The notes under the pieces are model-generated. The model made no database searches. It worked only from the letters and a program-made list of their open reading frames with translations, and was not told where the DNA came from. This document shows, piece after piece, positions 1-6,596 of a DNA stretch of 29,774 nucleotides. The stretch is from UBA1435 sp041663285 (GTDB taxonomy: Bacteria; Patescibacteriota; Microgenomatia; UBA12405): NCBI GenBank assembly GCA_041663285.1, contig JBAZSP010000015.1, forward strand, positions 1 to 29,774. Reading direction: 5' to 3'. How positions within the stretch are numbered: position 1 is the stretch's first letter; every line of letters begins with the position of its first letter. The translations under genes and the position numbers were made by a program.

Positions 1-156
1 GAGAACTAGTAAAAGATTATGTAAATAGTAAAGACTAGGTTGACTAATATAATTTAAGAATTTAATAATTTAAAAATTTAAGAAACTGAGGGATAAGAGG
101 CTTTAGATAGAAAGAAGAGATTGCTTCGTCGTCAAATACACTCCTCGCAATGACGG
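1..156. repeat. Truncated copy of long modular repeat, ending in GAGATTGC...GCAATGACG palindrome
   Basis: Bases 1-127 are identical to 1148-1274, and a diverged copy is at 29550-29667. The copy is cut by the window start. Its last part (117-156) begins GAGATTGCTTCGTCGTC and ends CTCGCAATGACGG, a small imperfect palindrome that recurs at 1264-1330, 2477-2516, 14588-14657, 18094-18149 and 27612-27640. No gene is visible here. Confidence 0.9.
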
Positions 157-184
157 ATGAGGGGGCGGAATGATGAAGGAAGAA

Positions 185-781
185 TTAATAGATTTCGGAG
201 AGATAGCGGAAGACAAGGCGACCGTCCGGGAAAAGATATTCGTTGTAACTGGAACCACAAAGGGAGCCGCAGATAAATTCGCTTTTTTGCTTAAGAAGCC
301 GGGAAGCCGGCTGACCGGAACTTTTGTCGATAACGGTAACCTGGCCGGAATCGATAATTGAATCAAGGCTGGGAGCAAAATAGATGGCGTTGGACTTGGA
401 CAATTCAAGATGCTGATTTAAATCAAAAACGGCGGCGGATGACTCCTCTACGCTCGATATTAAAACAGTTACCGGGCTGTGAGGAACCTCGTCATCGGCT
501 GTATTGGCGGCTAGATGCTTTACAAAAAGCGACTGGTTGACCTGGATGATGGCGTATTGGGTTTGGAAGGAAACTAAAGGAGTTTGGGGGAGAGTTAAAT
601 GGATCTCTTTGGTAAATTTGGTCCGGTGGCGAATGGAACTGAAAGCTCCTAGCTGAAGAGTCAGGCAAAGGTAAATAAAGTAGAGACCAAAGACGGCAAG
701 AACTATAAGCAGGGCTAATAGAACGCGGCGGAAATTAAAAACCGGCTGAAAAAAAGCAGACTTCTTGACGGTTATTTTCAT
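185..781 (-). CDS. Unknown protein with N-terminal membrane anchor
   Basis: Open frame of 198 codons from ATG at 781. I chose this start because MKITVKKSAFF puts a basic stretch just before one hydrophobic segment (about residues 19-41, rich in L, I, V and F); the frame stays open to 883, but the extra residues look like translated spacer. The rest (about 42-198) is soluble-looking, mixed polar and Ser/Thr-rich, and should lie outside the membrane if the segment is a signal anchor. Two cysteines near the C-terminus (CGSLC) could pair. I do not recognise a family. No convincing Shine-Dalgarno is seen. A 63-codon frame on the opposite strand (170-361) is treated as a shadow. Confidence 0.55.
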   Translation of the reverse strand: MKITVKKSAFFQPVFNFRRVLLALLIVLAVFGLYFIYLCLTLQLGAFSSIRHRTKFTKEIHLTLPQTPLVSFQTQYAIIQVNQSLFVKHLAANTADDEVPHSPVTVLISSVEESSAAVFDLNQHLELSKSNAIYFAPSLDSIIDSGQVTVIDKSSGQPASRLLKQKSEFICGSLCGSSYNEYLFPDGRLVFRYLSEIY

Positions 782-953
782 TAGATAAGATGCACCAGAA
801 AACACCCGGTGATAATTAAAGATAACACAAATAATAATCAGCCAATTATTCGAATTCCATACAATCAAAAAGTGTGTCGGCAACTGGAAGTAGTCTCCGA
901 GTGACAGATGCTTGATTTACGATTTATGAAATAAGATTTACGAATAAAAACAA

Positions 954-1330
954 ACACTTCAAATTTTGTCCTGTAAATACTAAAATTTCTAATATCTAAA
1001 TCCTAAGCTCTAAACAAATCTAAAATTCAAATTTTCCAAATTCAAAACTTAAATAAGAAATACCTCACTAACTCTCCCTTTCCCGATGTTTCGATCGGGA
1101 CAGGTGATCCACCTACGCCAAGGCTTCGGCGGGCGAGGAAAAAGGGAGAGAACTAGTAAAAGATTATGTAAATAGTAAAGACTAGGTTGACTAATATAAT
1201 TTAAGAATTTAATAATTTAAAAATTTAAGAAACTGAGGGATAAGAGGCTTTAGATAGAAAGAAGAGATTGCTTCTTTGCCAGAGGCGGTCCCGCCAAAAG
1301 CCTCGCATTTAGGCGGGCAGGCGCAATGAC
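954..1330. repeat. Full copy of long modular repeat (with 29356-29728)
   Basis: This fills most of the gene-free stretch 782-1381. The order is: A/T-rich module of the ACTAAAATTTCTAATATCTAA type; double hairpin at 1081-1135 (TCCCGAT-GTTTCG-ATCGGGA, then CCACCTACGCC...GGCTTCGGCGGG); the CTAGTAAAAGATTATG module (1148-1270); and the GAGATTGC...GCAATGAC palindrome (1264-1330), which holds a nested CCAGAGGCGG and GCTTCGCA-type hairpin. The same modules recur in the same order at 29356-29728, and bases 1-127 match 1148-1274 exactly. Just upstream, 911-945 carries a GATTTATGAAATAAGATTTACG module also seen near 13300. Confidence 0.9.
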
Positions 1331-1381
1331 CCGCCAACAGCTTCGCAGTTTAGGCGGGCAGGAAGAAATTTATTAATAGGT

Positions 1382-1678
1382 TTAACTCCAAGAATTGGGC
1401 AGGTTTATTCCGGCTGGTCTAAATGGAACAGAATATCTAAGGCCCAGGCGGTAGATAGCTTCACCCCGTAGCAGTTGATTGGTTAATTCCGTCGTCAAAG
1501 AGGATTTACCCGATATGTCCATGCCAGTAACACCTGCTGATAAACCCAGTAAGTAGGAACATTGGCCATCAGTGAGAAAGCCAAGGGGATTGAGCCGGTC
1601 GGTAAGAGGGGCTCTGGACGCCGGATCGGGCGGAACGTCAGCTAGGGGAAGGATTAGCTTTTCTGTACTGAAAGACAT
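1382..1678 (-). CDS. Small unknown protein
   Basis: Open frame of 98 codons from ATG at 1678, with no recognisable family. The product starts MSFSTEKLILPLADVPPDP and has a Gly/Ser-rich middle (GLSAGVTGMDISGKSS) that only loosely recalls a P-loop and lacks a proper GxxxxGKS/T. No membrane segment is apparent. A TATAAT box on the minus strand (1695-1690) ends 11 bases before the ATG, so a very short or absent leader is likely. This supports a real gene, but the composition is unremarkable and the function cannot be inferred. Confidence 0.45.
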   Translation of the reverse strand: MSFSTEKLILPLADVPPDPASRAPLTDRLNPLGFLTDGQCSYLLGLSAGVTGMDISGKSSLTTELTNQLLRGEAIYRLGLRYSVPFRPAGINLPNSWS

Positions 1679-1689
1679 AATTTGGGTAT

Positions 1690-1695
1690 ATTATA
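1690..1695 (-). promoter_or_regulatory. -10 box (TATAAT) for the 98-codon gene
   Basis: TATAAT read on the minus strand, 11 bases upstream of the ATG at 1678. No good -35 is seen. Confidence 0.4.
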
Positions 1696-1798
1696 TAGTT
1701 ATTTGATATATATGTAAATTTAATCAATGCTTGGGGATGATTTTGGTAGTAATAAGGTAAAATAGTGGGTTAGGTTATTAGTTACCAGCAATTAGTAA

Positions 1799-2926
1799 AT
1801 GCTGACAATAAAATCAAGAGGCAATAAGGTAATAGAAAAAACGGTGGAGGTGATAAAAAACGGCGGGCTGGTGGTGTTCCCCAGCGATACGGTGTACGGA
1901 TTGTTTGTAGATGCGACCAACCAAAAGGCGGTGGAAAAGCTGCTGGCCTTTAAAGACCGATGGACGGGGAAAGCGATTTCGGTGGCAGTAAGAGATAAAA
2001 AGATGGCCGGAGACTTTGTTGAAATTACTGACCAGGTTAATAATATTATTGATAATCTGCTACCCGGACCGTTTACGATTATTGCCCCGGGGAAACATAA
2101 GGTGGCCAAGGGGATAGAGGCCGAAAACGGAACGCTGGGAATCAGAATGCCGGATTATGAACCCATAAAAAAACTAGTCAGACTGGTGGGGCGGCCAGTG
2201 ACAGCGACTTCGGCGAACTTATCAGGCCGAAGACCGCATTATTCGATAGAAAGCTTTTTAAAAACCTTGTCAAAAAGAAAAAGAGAGATGATCGACCTGC
2301 TGGTTGATGGCGGGAAGTTGCCAAGAAACTTACCGTCGACAGTAATTGACGCGTCACTCCCCTCTTTGAAAGTGCTAAGACGGGGGGATGTGGTGGTGGA
2401 TGGGGCAAAAAGCATAATTACTAAATCGGAAAAGGAGACAGGAAAGGTGGCGGAGTGGATATTTAAAAGGTTTTTTGATTGCCACGCCCCAAATAGTTCT
2501 GGGGCTCGCAATGACGTATCAGTGGTATTTTTGTTGACCGGGGAGCTGGGATGCGGCAAGACGGTCTTTGTCAGAGCGATGGGAAAGATATTGGGAGTGA
2601 CGGAGAGGATTACCAGCCCGACTTTCGTGATAATGAATTGCTACAAAATTACCAATAACCAAGCACCAATAACCAAACAAATTCCAAATTACAATTTACA
2701 AAACACAAATTTTCTTCATTTTGACCTTTATAGGATTAAGGATCAGTATGAGCTCGAAGAGATAAGGCTTTGGAACCAGTTCACACCCGGAACAGTGGCG
2801 TGCATTGAGTGGCCGGAAAATCTGGGAAAAGAAAATTTGGAAAAACTTAAAAAAATTGCCAGAACGGTGACGGTGGGATTTGAATATGTGGACGAAGGGA
2901 CGAGGAGAGTGAGATATGATTTATGA
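1799..2926 (+). CDS. tsaC-tsaE: TsaC/Sua5-TsaE fusion, tRNA t6A37 synthesis
   Basis: 375 residues. Residues 1-205 are the YrdC/Sua5 fold (TsaC), which makes threonylcarbamoyl-AMP from threonine, bicarbonate and ATP: FPSDTVYGL (27-35), LPGPFTIIAPG (88-98), LGIRMPD (113-119), TATSANLSG (135-143), PSTVIDA (179-185). Residues 213-375 are the TsaE ATPase that acts with TsaD/TsaB: Walker A GELGCGKT (248-255), SPTFVIMN (273-280), FDLYR (308-312), CIEWPE (335-340). In most bacteria these are separate proteins. Two stretches look like repeat DNA translated in frame: residues 227-238 between the domains, and about 283-305, rich in N/Q/T/P/I, between SPTFVIMN and FDLYR. The TsaD partner is at 12003. The frame opens with ATG (MLTIKSRGNK); a weak TAAAAT lies at 1758-1763. 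Confidence 0.93.
   Translation: MLTIKSRGNKVIEKTVEVIKNGGLVVFPSDTVYGLFVDATNQKAVEKLLAFKDRWTGKAISVAVRDKKMAGDFVEITDQVNNIIDNLLPGPFTIIAPGKHKVAKGIEAENGTLGIRMPDYEPIKKLVRLVGRPVTATSANLSGRRPHYSIESFLKTLSKRKREMIDLLVDGGKLPRNLPSTVIDASLPSLKVLRRGDVVVDGAKSIITKSEKETGKVAEWIFKRFFDCHAPNSSGARNDVSVVFLLTGELGCGKTVFVRAMGKILGVTERITSPTFVIMNCYKITNNQAPITKQIPNYNLQNTNFLHFDLYRIKDQYELEEIRLWNQFTPGTVACIEWPENLGKENLEKLKKIARTVTVGFEYVDEGTRRVRYDL
2477..2516. repeat. GATTGCC...GCAATGACG palindrome inside the TsaC-TsaE linker
   Basis: The stretch begins GATTGCCACGCCCC and ends GGGGCTCGCAATGACG. It has the same ends as the intergenic elements at 117-156 and 27612-27640, and CCCCA/TGGGG arms around AAATAGTTC. It is translated in frame as DCHAPNSSGARND just before the first beta strand and P-loop of the TsaE half. 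Confidence 0.85.
2648..2713. repeat. A-rich AAATTCCAAATT-type repeat inside the TsaE part
   Basis: Bases such as CCAATAACCAAGCACC and AAATTCCAAATTACAA match the A/T-rich intergenic module, not the GA-rich coding style on either side. It is translated as about 22 extra residues rich in N, Q, T, P and I. Confidence 0.75.
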
Positions 2927-3030
2927 TTCATGAAACAGGAAACATGATTCATGAATAACAGCGAAATCCTAATATCTAAATCCTAAACAATATCAAAATC
3001 CAAATTGGGTAAATTCAAAATTACAGTTAT
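2920..3030. repeat. Partial modular repeat between tsaC-tsaE and the TPM gene
   Basis: ATGATTTATGATTCATGAAA and ACAGGAAACATGATTCATGA are shared with 22290-22325. Next comes AATCCTAATATCTAAATCCT, shared with 985-1010 and 29390-29410. The spacer 2927-3095 holds no gene. Confidence 0.8.
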
Positions 3031-3095
3031 CATATTTTCAGGACTTAATAAAGATTAAGCCGGTCGGGCCTCTTAGTCTAGCCAAGTATAAGAAT

Positions 3096-3959
3096 TTACC
3101 ATTTGCCGGAGGCGCCGCCACCGCCGCTGCGGCCACCGCCAAAACCACTAAAACCTCCCCCGCCTGATCGGCCCCCTGACCAAAAACCACCCCGGCTGCC
3201 CCAAAAATTAGTTGGAAGCTTTTGAGATTTTAGATTTTTATAGTTTCGGGAAAGAATAAAGTCCAAAAGAAGGCCGAAGATTCCAAGTCCAAGCCCTAAG
3301 AGGACACCGGAAACAACGAGCCCTAAGATCAGGCCAGCGACACCGCCGGTAAAAAACTCTTTGGAGCGGCTAAGATAGGCTAAAAGATATATCGGCAGAC
3401 CGGAAAAAAGAATTATAAGGATGATGGGGAGAGCCTGACCCAGATCGACAGACGAGGAAGGGGCCGGAGTGGGTGCGCCCGGAGCAAGATAAATTTTTAC
3501 CTGATTGATGGCGGCTTGGGTGCCAGCCTGATAATCACCTTTTTTGAACTCGGGGAAAATAATATTTCTGATAATTTCGCCGGCCCGGCCGTCGGTAATG
3601 ATGGGCTCCAAGCCGTAACCGACTTCGAAACGGACCTCCCGGTCGTCTGGGGCGATTAAAAGCAATAGGCCGTTATCCTGACCTTTTTGACCTATCCCCC
3701 ATTTTTCAAAAAGTTTAACGGCATACTCTTCGATGGACAAGCCCTCTAAAGATTTGATGGTAACGACGGCCACCTGGGAAGAGGTTGAGGCTTCAAGAGA
3801 TGACAACTGCTGGTTTAAATCAAGCTCGAACTGGGGAGAATAAACATCGGCAAAATCGTTAACATAATTGGAATAATCGGGTAATTTTTGGGCTAAAACC
3901 GGTAAAACACTAACGGCCAGGAAAAAAAGAAAAAGGAGCAGACGGCCAAGCCAGCGCAT
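3096..3959 (-). CDS. TPM-domain (YgcG-type) membrane protein
   Basis: 287 residues. Residues 1-23 are a signal peptide ending VLAQ. Residues about 27-155 are a TPM domain (PF04536 type): DYSNYVNDFADVYSP, then SQVAVVTIKSLEG, IGQKGQDNGLLLLIAPDDRE, VGYGLEPIITDGRAGEII. A Pro/Ser linker leads to two or three hydrophobic segments (about 173-235), and the chain ends in a Gly/Ser-rich tail (from about 255, GGGGFSGFGGGRSGGGG) typical of the family. The TPM domain should face outside. The ATG overlaps the stop of lemA by one base (TAATG), so the two are co-transcribed and probably translationally coupled; lemA-TPM pairs are common in bacteria. The role is thought to be at the envelope but is not firmly known. 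Confidence 0.9.
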   Translation of the reverse strand: MRWLGRLLLFLFFLAVSVLPVLAQKLPDYSNYVNDFADVYSPQFELDLNQQLSSLEASTSSQVAVVTIKSLEGLSIEEYAVKLFEKWGIGQKGQDNGLLLLIAPDDREVRFEVGYGLEPIITDGRAGEIIRNIIFPEFKKGDYQAGTQAAINQVKIYLAPGAPTPAPSSSVDLGQALPIILIILFSGLPIYLLAYLSRSKEFFTGGVAGLILGLVVSGVLLGLGLGIFGLLLDFILSRNYKNLKSQKLPTNFWGSRGGFWSGGRSGGGGFSGFGGGRSGGGGASGKW

Positions 3960-4522
3960 TAGTTGATGTTGAATTTGACAGTGGGGGCAACTTCTGAACC
4001 CGGAGTGCCCTGGAAGAAAGGCCGGTCCCGGAAGCCAAACATTCCGGCCATAATTGAACCGGGGAAGCGCTTAACCAGAAGATTGTAGGAAGTGACCTGT
4101 TCGTTGAAGCGTTGACGCTCGACGGCAATCCGGTTTTCGGTGCCAGCTAACTCGTCTATCAGGCGGTTGGCCGATTCGCTGGCCTTGAGCTGGGGATAGT
4201 TTTCCATTATTACTAAAAGACGACCTAGAGAGGATTCAACCTGGTTGGCGGCGGCGGCTTTGTCGTCGACAGTCTTGGCTCCGGCGTAATTGGCCCGGGC
4301 GTTGGCCAGATCGGCAAATACCTGCCGTTCCTGCTGCATAACCCCTTCAACAGTAGCGACAAGATTGGGAATAAGATCGAAACGGCGCTGATATTGGGTT
4401 TCGACCTGAGCCCATTGCTGGTCGACCTTTTGGCTTTGAGTGACCAGGCCGTTATAAGAACCGACAAGGGAAAAACCGATAAGGAAAACGAAGGCAACAA
4501 GGCCGATTAAGAATGGTTTCAT
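3959..4522 (-). CDS. lemA: LemA family protein
   Basis: 187 residues, the usual family length. One N-terminal membrane segment (about 4-24) is followed by the helical LemA domain: SYNGLVTQSQKVDQQWAQVE, then QRRFDLIPNLVATVEGV, LANARANYAG, NYPQLKASE, LAGTENRIAVERQRFNEQV, YN, FPGSIMAGMFGF. The family sits in the inner membrane with helices facing in or out; its biochemical role is unclear. It is the first gene of a two-gene operon with the TPM protein. A TATTAT box six bases before the ATG predicts a leaderless message. Confidence 0.95.
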   Translation of the reverse strand: MKPFLIGLVAFVFLIGFSLVGSYNGLVTQSQKVDQQWAQVETQYQRRFDLIPNLVATVEGVMQQERQVFADLANARANYAGAKTVDDKAAAANQVESSLGRLLVIMENYPQLKASESANRLIDELAGTENRIAVERQRFNEQVTSYNLLVKRFPGSIMAGMFGFRDRPFFQGTPGSEVAPTVKFNIN

Positions 4523-4528
4523 GGTTTA

Positions 4529-4534
4529 ATAATA
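4529..4534 (-). promoter_or_regulatory. -10 box (TATTAT) for lemA, leaderless spacing
   Basis: TATTAT on the minus strand, then six bases (TAAACC) and the lemA ATG at 4522. Transcription would start at or next to the start codon. Confidence 0.55.
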
Positions 4535-4629
4535 ACATTTTTTGTATTAAATTTTTTCAATATAGATAAAGGTTAGTCTACGGCTGGAAAAGGTTAATAA
4601 TATGGCATAGTGAAAGGGAAGACGAAAGG

Positions 4630-4657
4630 TTGATATTTATGTATTTCGTGGTAGAAT
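4630..4657 (+). promoter_or_regulatory. Promoter with -35 TTGATA, 16-bp spacer and extended -10 TGGTAGAAT
   Basis: TTGATA at 4630-4635, TG at 4649-4650 and TAGAAT at 4652-4657. The expected start near 4664 gives a leader of about 90 bases before the 4753 gene, unlike the leaderless genes elsewhere here. The leader has short self-complementary stretches (for example GCTAGC) and ends in AAGGAG at 4741-4746, a strong ribosome binding site six bases before the ATG. The same TGGTAGAATAGGG string is found in front of tsaD. Confidence 0.75.
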
Positions 4658-4752
4658 AGGGAAGTAATATTTGTAGCGACTGAACCCAGGATGCTGGATA
4701 ACAAGCTATGTTTGCTAGCAACTACTTTTTATAAACAAAATAAGGAGCAATT

Positions 4753-5499
4753 ATGGCGACTGAACGAATAAAAACAAAGGAAAGAGTTGATCAGCCAGGA
4801 CGATCATTTGACCAAATTTTAGCGGAAAGAGCGTTATTGGCTAAAGCCGCCAGACGAGAGGTACTAAAAGTGACTATGAGAGCAGCGAAATGGAGGAAAG
4901 ATCACCCGGTGGAGATGCCGGTAGACGAAGAAGGAACCCCCAGAATGTTTACCCCTGATGACTTGCGGCCGGCTCAAGTATATGAAGACGGGGCGGGCGG
5001 GCTGATTACGGTAGTAGAAGGTTATACCCCCTGGAAAAGTACCAAACCGGGTGAAAAGCTTAAGTGTATGGTATTAACGATAAGAAGCGGGGCGTTAGTA
5101 AGCCCAAAAGAACTAAGCGATGCGATGGATGGAGCAGAAGAGGATGGTTTGAGGGAAAGCGATATATTTACCGAAACTGGTACGCCAACAACAGTATTTG
5201 TTTTGTATAGAGATAAGACGGCTGACAGCAAGTATTCTGCAAACGGGGTGGCGGTGGCGGTAAAGGCGGGTGAGTATTATTATCAGGAACCAGCCGTAGA
5301 GCAAATGAGCCAAATGTATGCAGTGGCAAGACTTGGAGGAGGAGTGGCTGGGAAAAACGGGGATTCTGCTTTGGAAACTGCTAATAGGATTTTTGACGCT
5401 TTAAGCGCGAAGACAACCAGATTGGTAGCCACTTATAAACTTGGCGGATTAATCGAAGATTTTGAGTTTGTAGGTGACCAGACCGGGACTTTAAACTAA
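4753..5499 (+). CDS. Unknown cytoplasmic protein, 248 residues
   Basis: ATG start supported by AAGGAG (4741-4746) and a good promoter. There is no signal peptide or membrane segment. The N-terminal 55 residues are charged and helical (many K, R, E and A). From about residue 60 an acidic, mixed alpha/beta body follows (VDEEGTPRMFTPDDLRPAQV, VVEGYTPWKS, LTIRSGALVSPKELSDAMDG, VFVLYRDKT). It is not a family I know. The stop overlaps the stop of the convergent permease gene by two bases, leaving no room for a separate terminator. The strong promoter and Shine-Dalgarno suggest higher expression than its neighbours (inference). Confidence 0.8.
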   Translation: MATERIKTKERVDQPGRSFDQILAERALLAKAARREVLKVTMRAAKWRKDHPVEMPVDEEGTPRMFTPDDLRPAQVYEDGAGGLITVVEGYTPWKSTKPGEKLKCMVLTIRSGALVSPKELSDAMDGAEEDGLRESDIFTETGTPTTVFVLYRDKTADSKYSANGVAVAVKAGEYYYQEPAVEQMSQMYAVARLGGGVAGKNGDSALETANRIFDALSAKTTRLVATYKLGGLIEDFEFVGDQTGTLN

Positions 5500-6596
5500 A
5501 AAACAGCAAGCTCGGAAAGAAGGCCGAAAAAGAAAACCAAAAGGATCAGAAGAGAGATGGCAATAAGCTTTGGGCCGCGATTGATTTTGAGACGGATAAG
5601 ACAAATTATGATGGCGGAAACGAAGATGGTGACGGAGCCGGTAAGAGAAAGGATAGTGACCAGAGGAACTTTGAGAAAAATCAGGGAAAAAGCAAAAATT
5701 AAAAAAGATAAAAGGTAGGAGTTGGGTAAAGAGAGATTAAAATCACGAAAAAATGTCTCTTTAAAAATCATGAGGAAATTAAGCGAGGCTTCGAAAACCA
5801 GAATTAAGCCAAGAAAGGAGACCAAACGGGCCAGATTGGGAGAGACGTAGCTTAGGCCAGTGACCACATCGGCGGTAAGATAGGGGCCGGAAATATGGAT
5901 GATGGAAAAAGCAAAGAAAAAATAAATCAGGGCAGCGAAAACCTGACCATAAATAGTAGAAGCTATCAGGCGATGGCGCTTGTGAGGGAAAGGCCGGAGA
6001 TATTCTTCGACTTCGGGGATAACGGTGAAACCCGTCAGAGCAAAAACGGTGGAACCGAAGAATGCCCAGGAAGGGATGGCCAACTCCAGAGGAGGGCTGG
6101 GTAATTGAAGAGCCAACGACAGAAGAACGATTACGATAAAGATGGTAAGAACAGGAATAACCTGGTAATAGTTTTTTAACAATGGAATTTTGGCCAAATG
6201 AAAAAAGGAGACGGCAATAAAAAAGATGGTGGTAGAAAGATTGGGGGTGAGAGGAAGAAGGGTGGAAATAAAACTAGTACCCAGCTGAAGATAGGCAAAG
6301 AGGGCGCCTAAGCCAAGAATAAAGATATTGATTAAAGATAGAATTTTGAGACGGCGGCCAAAATATATATCGGAATAGCCGGATAGCTGATGATCACCTT
6401 TGGTGGAAAGGATAATATCGGTATAAAAACTGTTTAACTGGATCATGACATAGGCCAGGACAATCAGCCCGAAAGTCGCGAAAACAAAATTGGAGCGGGA
6501 AAATACGTAGGGCAAAACAAACATGCCGGCACCAAGGATGCCCGAAAGCTGAAGAAGAATAGCAATCAGTAACCGCTTGGAGACAATGGAAAACAT
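5496..6596 (-). CDS. Amino-acid permease, AAAP/HAAAP type (APC superfamily)
   Basis: 366 residues, nearly all hydrophobic, with about 10-11 membrane segments. The first segment holds the hallmark unwound-helix motif GILGAGMFVLPYVF (about 19-32), as in the tryptophan/tyrosine permease and AAAP families. Further along are GFTVIPEVEEYL (about 194-205) and a polar loop PFPHKRHRL. It should import an amino acid by symport; the substrate cannot be read from sequence. The ATG follows directly after the stop of the C25 protease gene (TAA then ATG, no gap), so the two are an operon and may be coupled: surface proteolysis followed by uptake of products is a reasonable inference. Confidence 0.85.
   Translation of the reverse strand: MFSIVSKRLLIAILLQLSGILGAGMFVLPYVFSRSNFVFATFGLIVLAYVMIQLNSFYTDIILSTKGDHQLSGYSDIYFGRRLKILSLINIFILGLGALFAYLQLGTSFISTLLPLTPNLSTTIFFIAVSFFHLAKIPLLKNYYQVIPVLTIFIVIVLLSLALQLPSPPLELAIPSWAFFGSTVFALTGFTVIPEVEEYLRPFPHKRHRLIASTIYGQVFAALIYFFFAFSIIHISGPYLTADVVTGLSYVSPNLARLVSFLGLILVFEASLNFLMIFKETFFRDFNLSLPNSYLLSFLIFAFSLIFLKVPLVTILSLTGSVTIFVSAIIICLIRLKINRGPKLIAISLLILLVFFFGLLSELAVF

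Noticed and set aside
170..361. 63-codon plus-strand frame opposite the 185-781 gene
   Set aside because: It lies inside the antisense of a longer frame with a clear membrane anchor, and its own product has no recognisable features.
1382..1678. P-loop reading of GVTGMDISGKSS
   Set aside because: The spacing does not match GxxxxGK(S/T) and no Walker B or other kinase feature follows.
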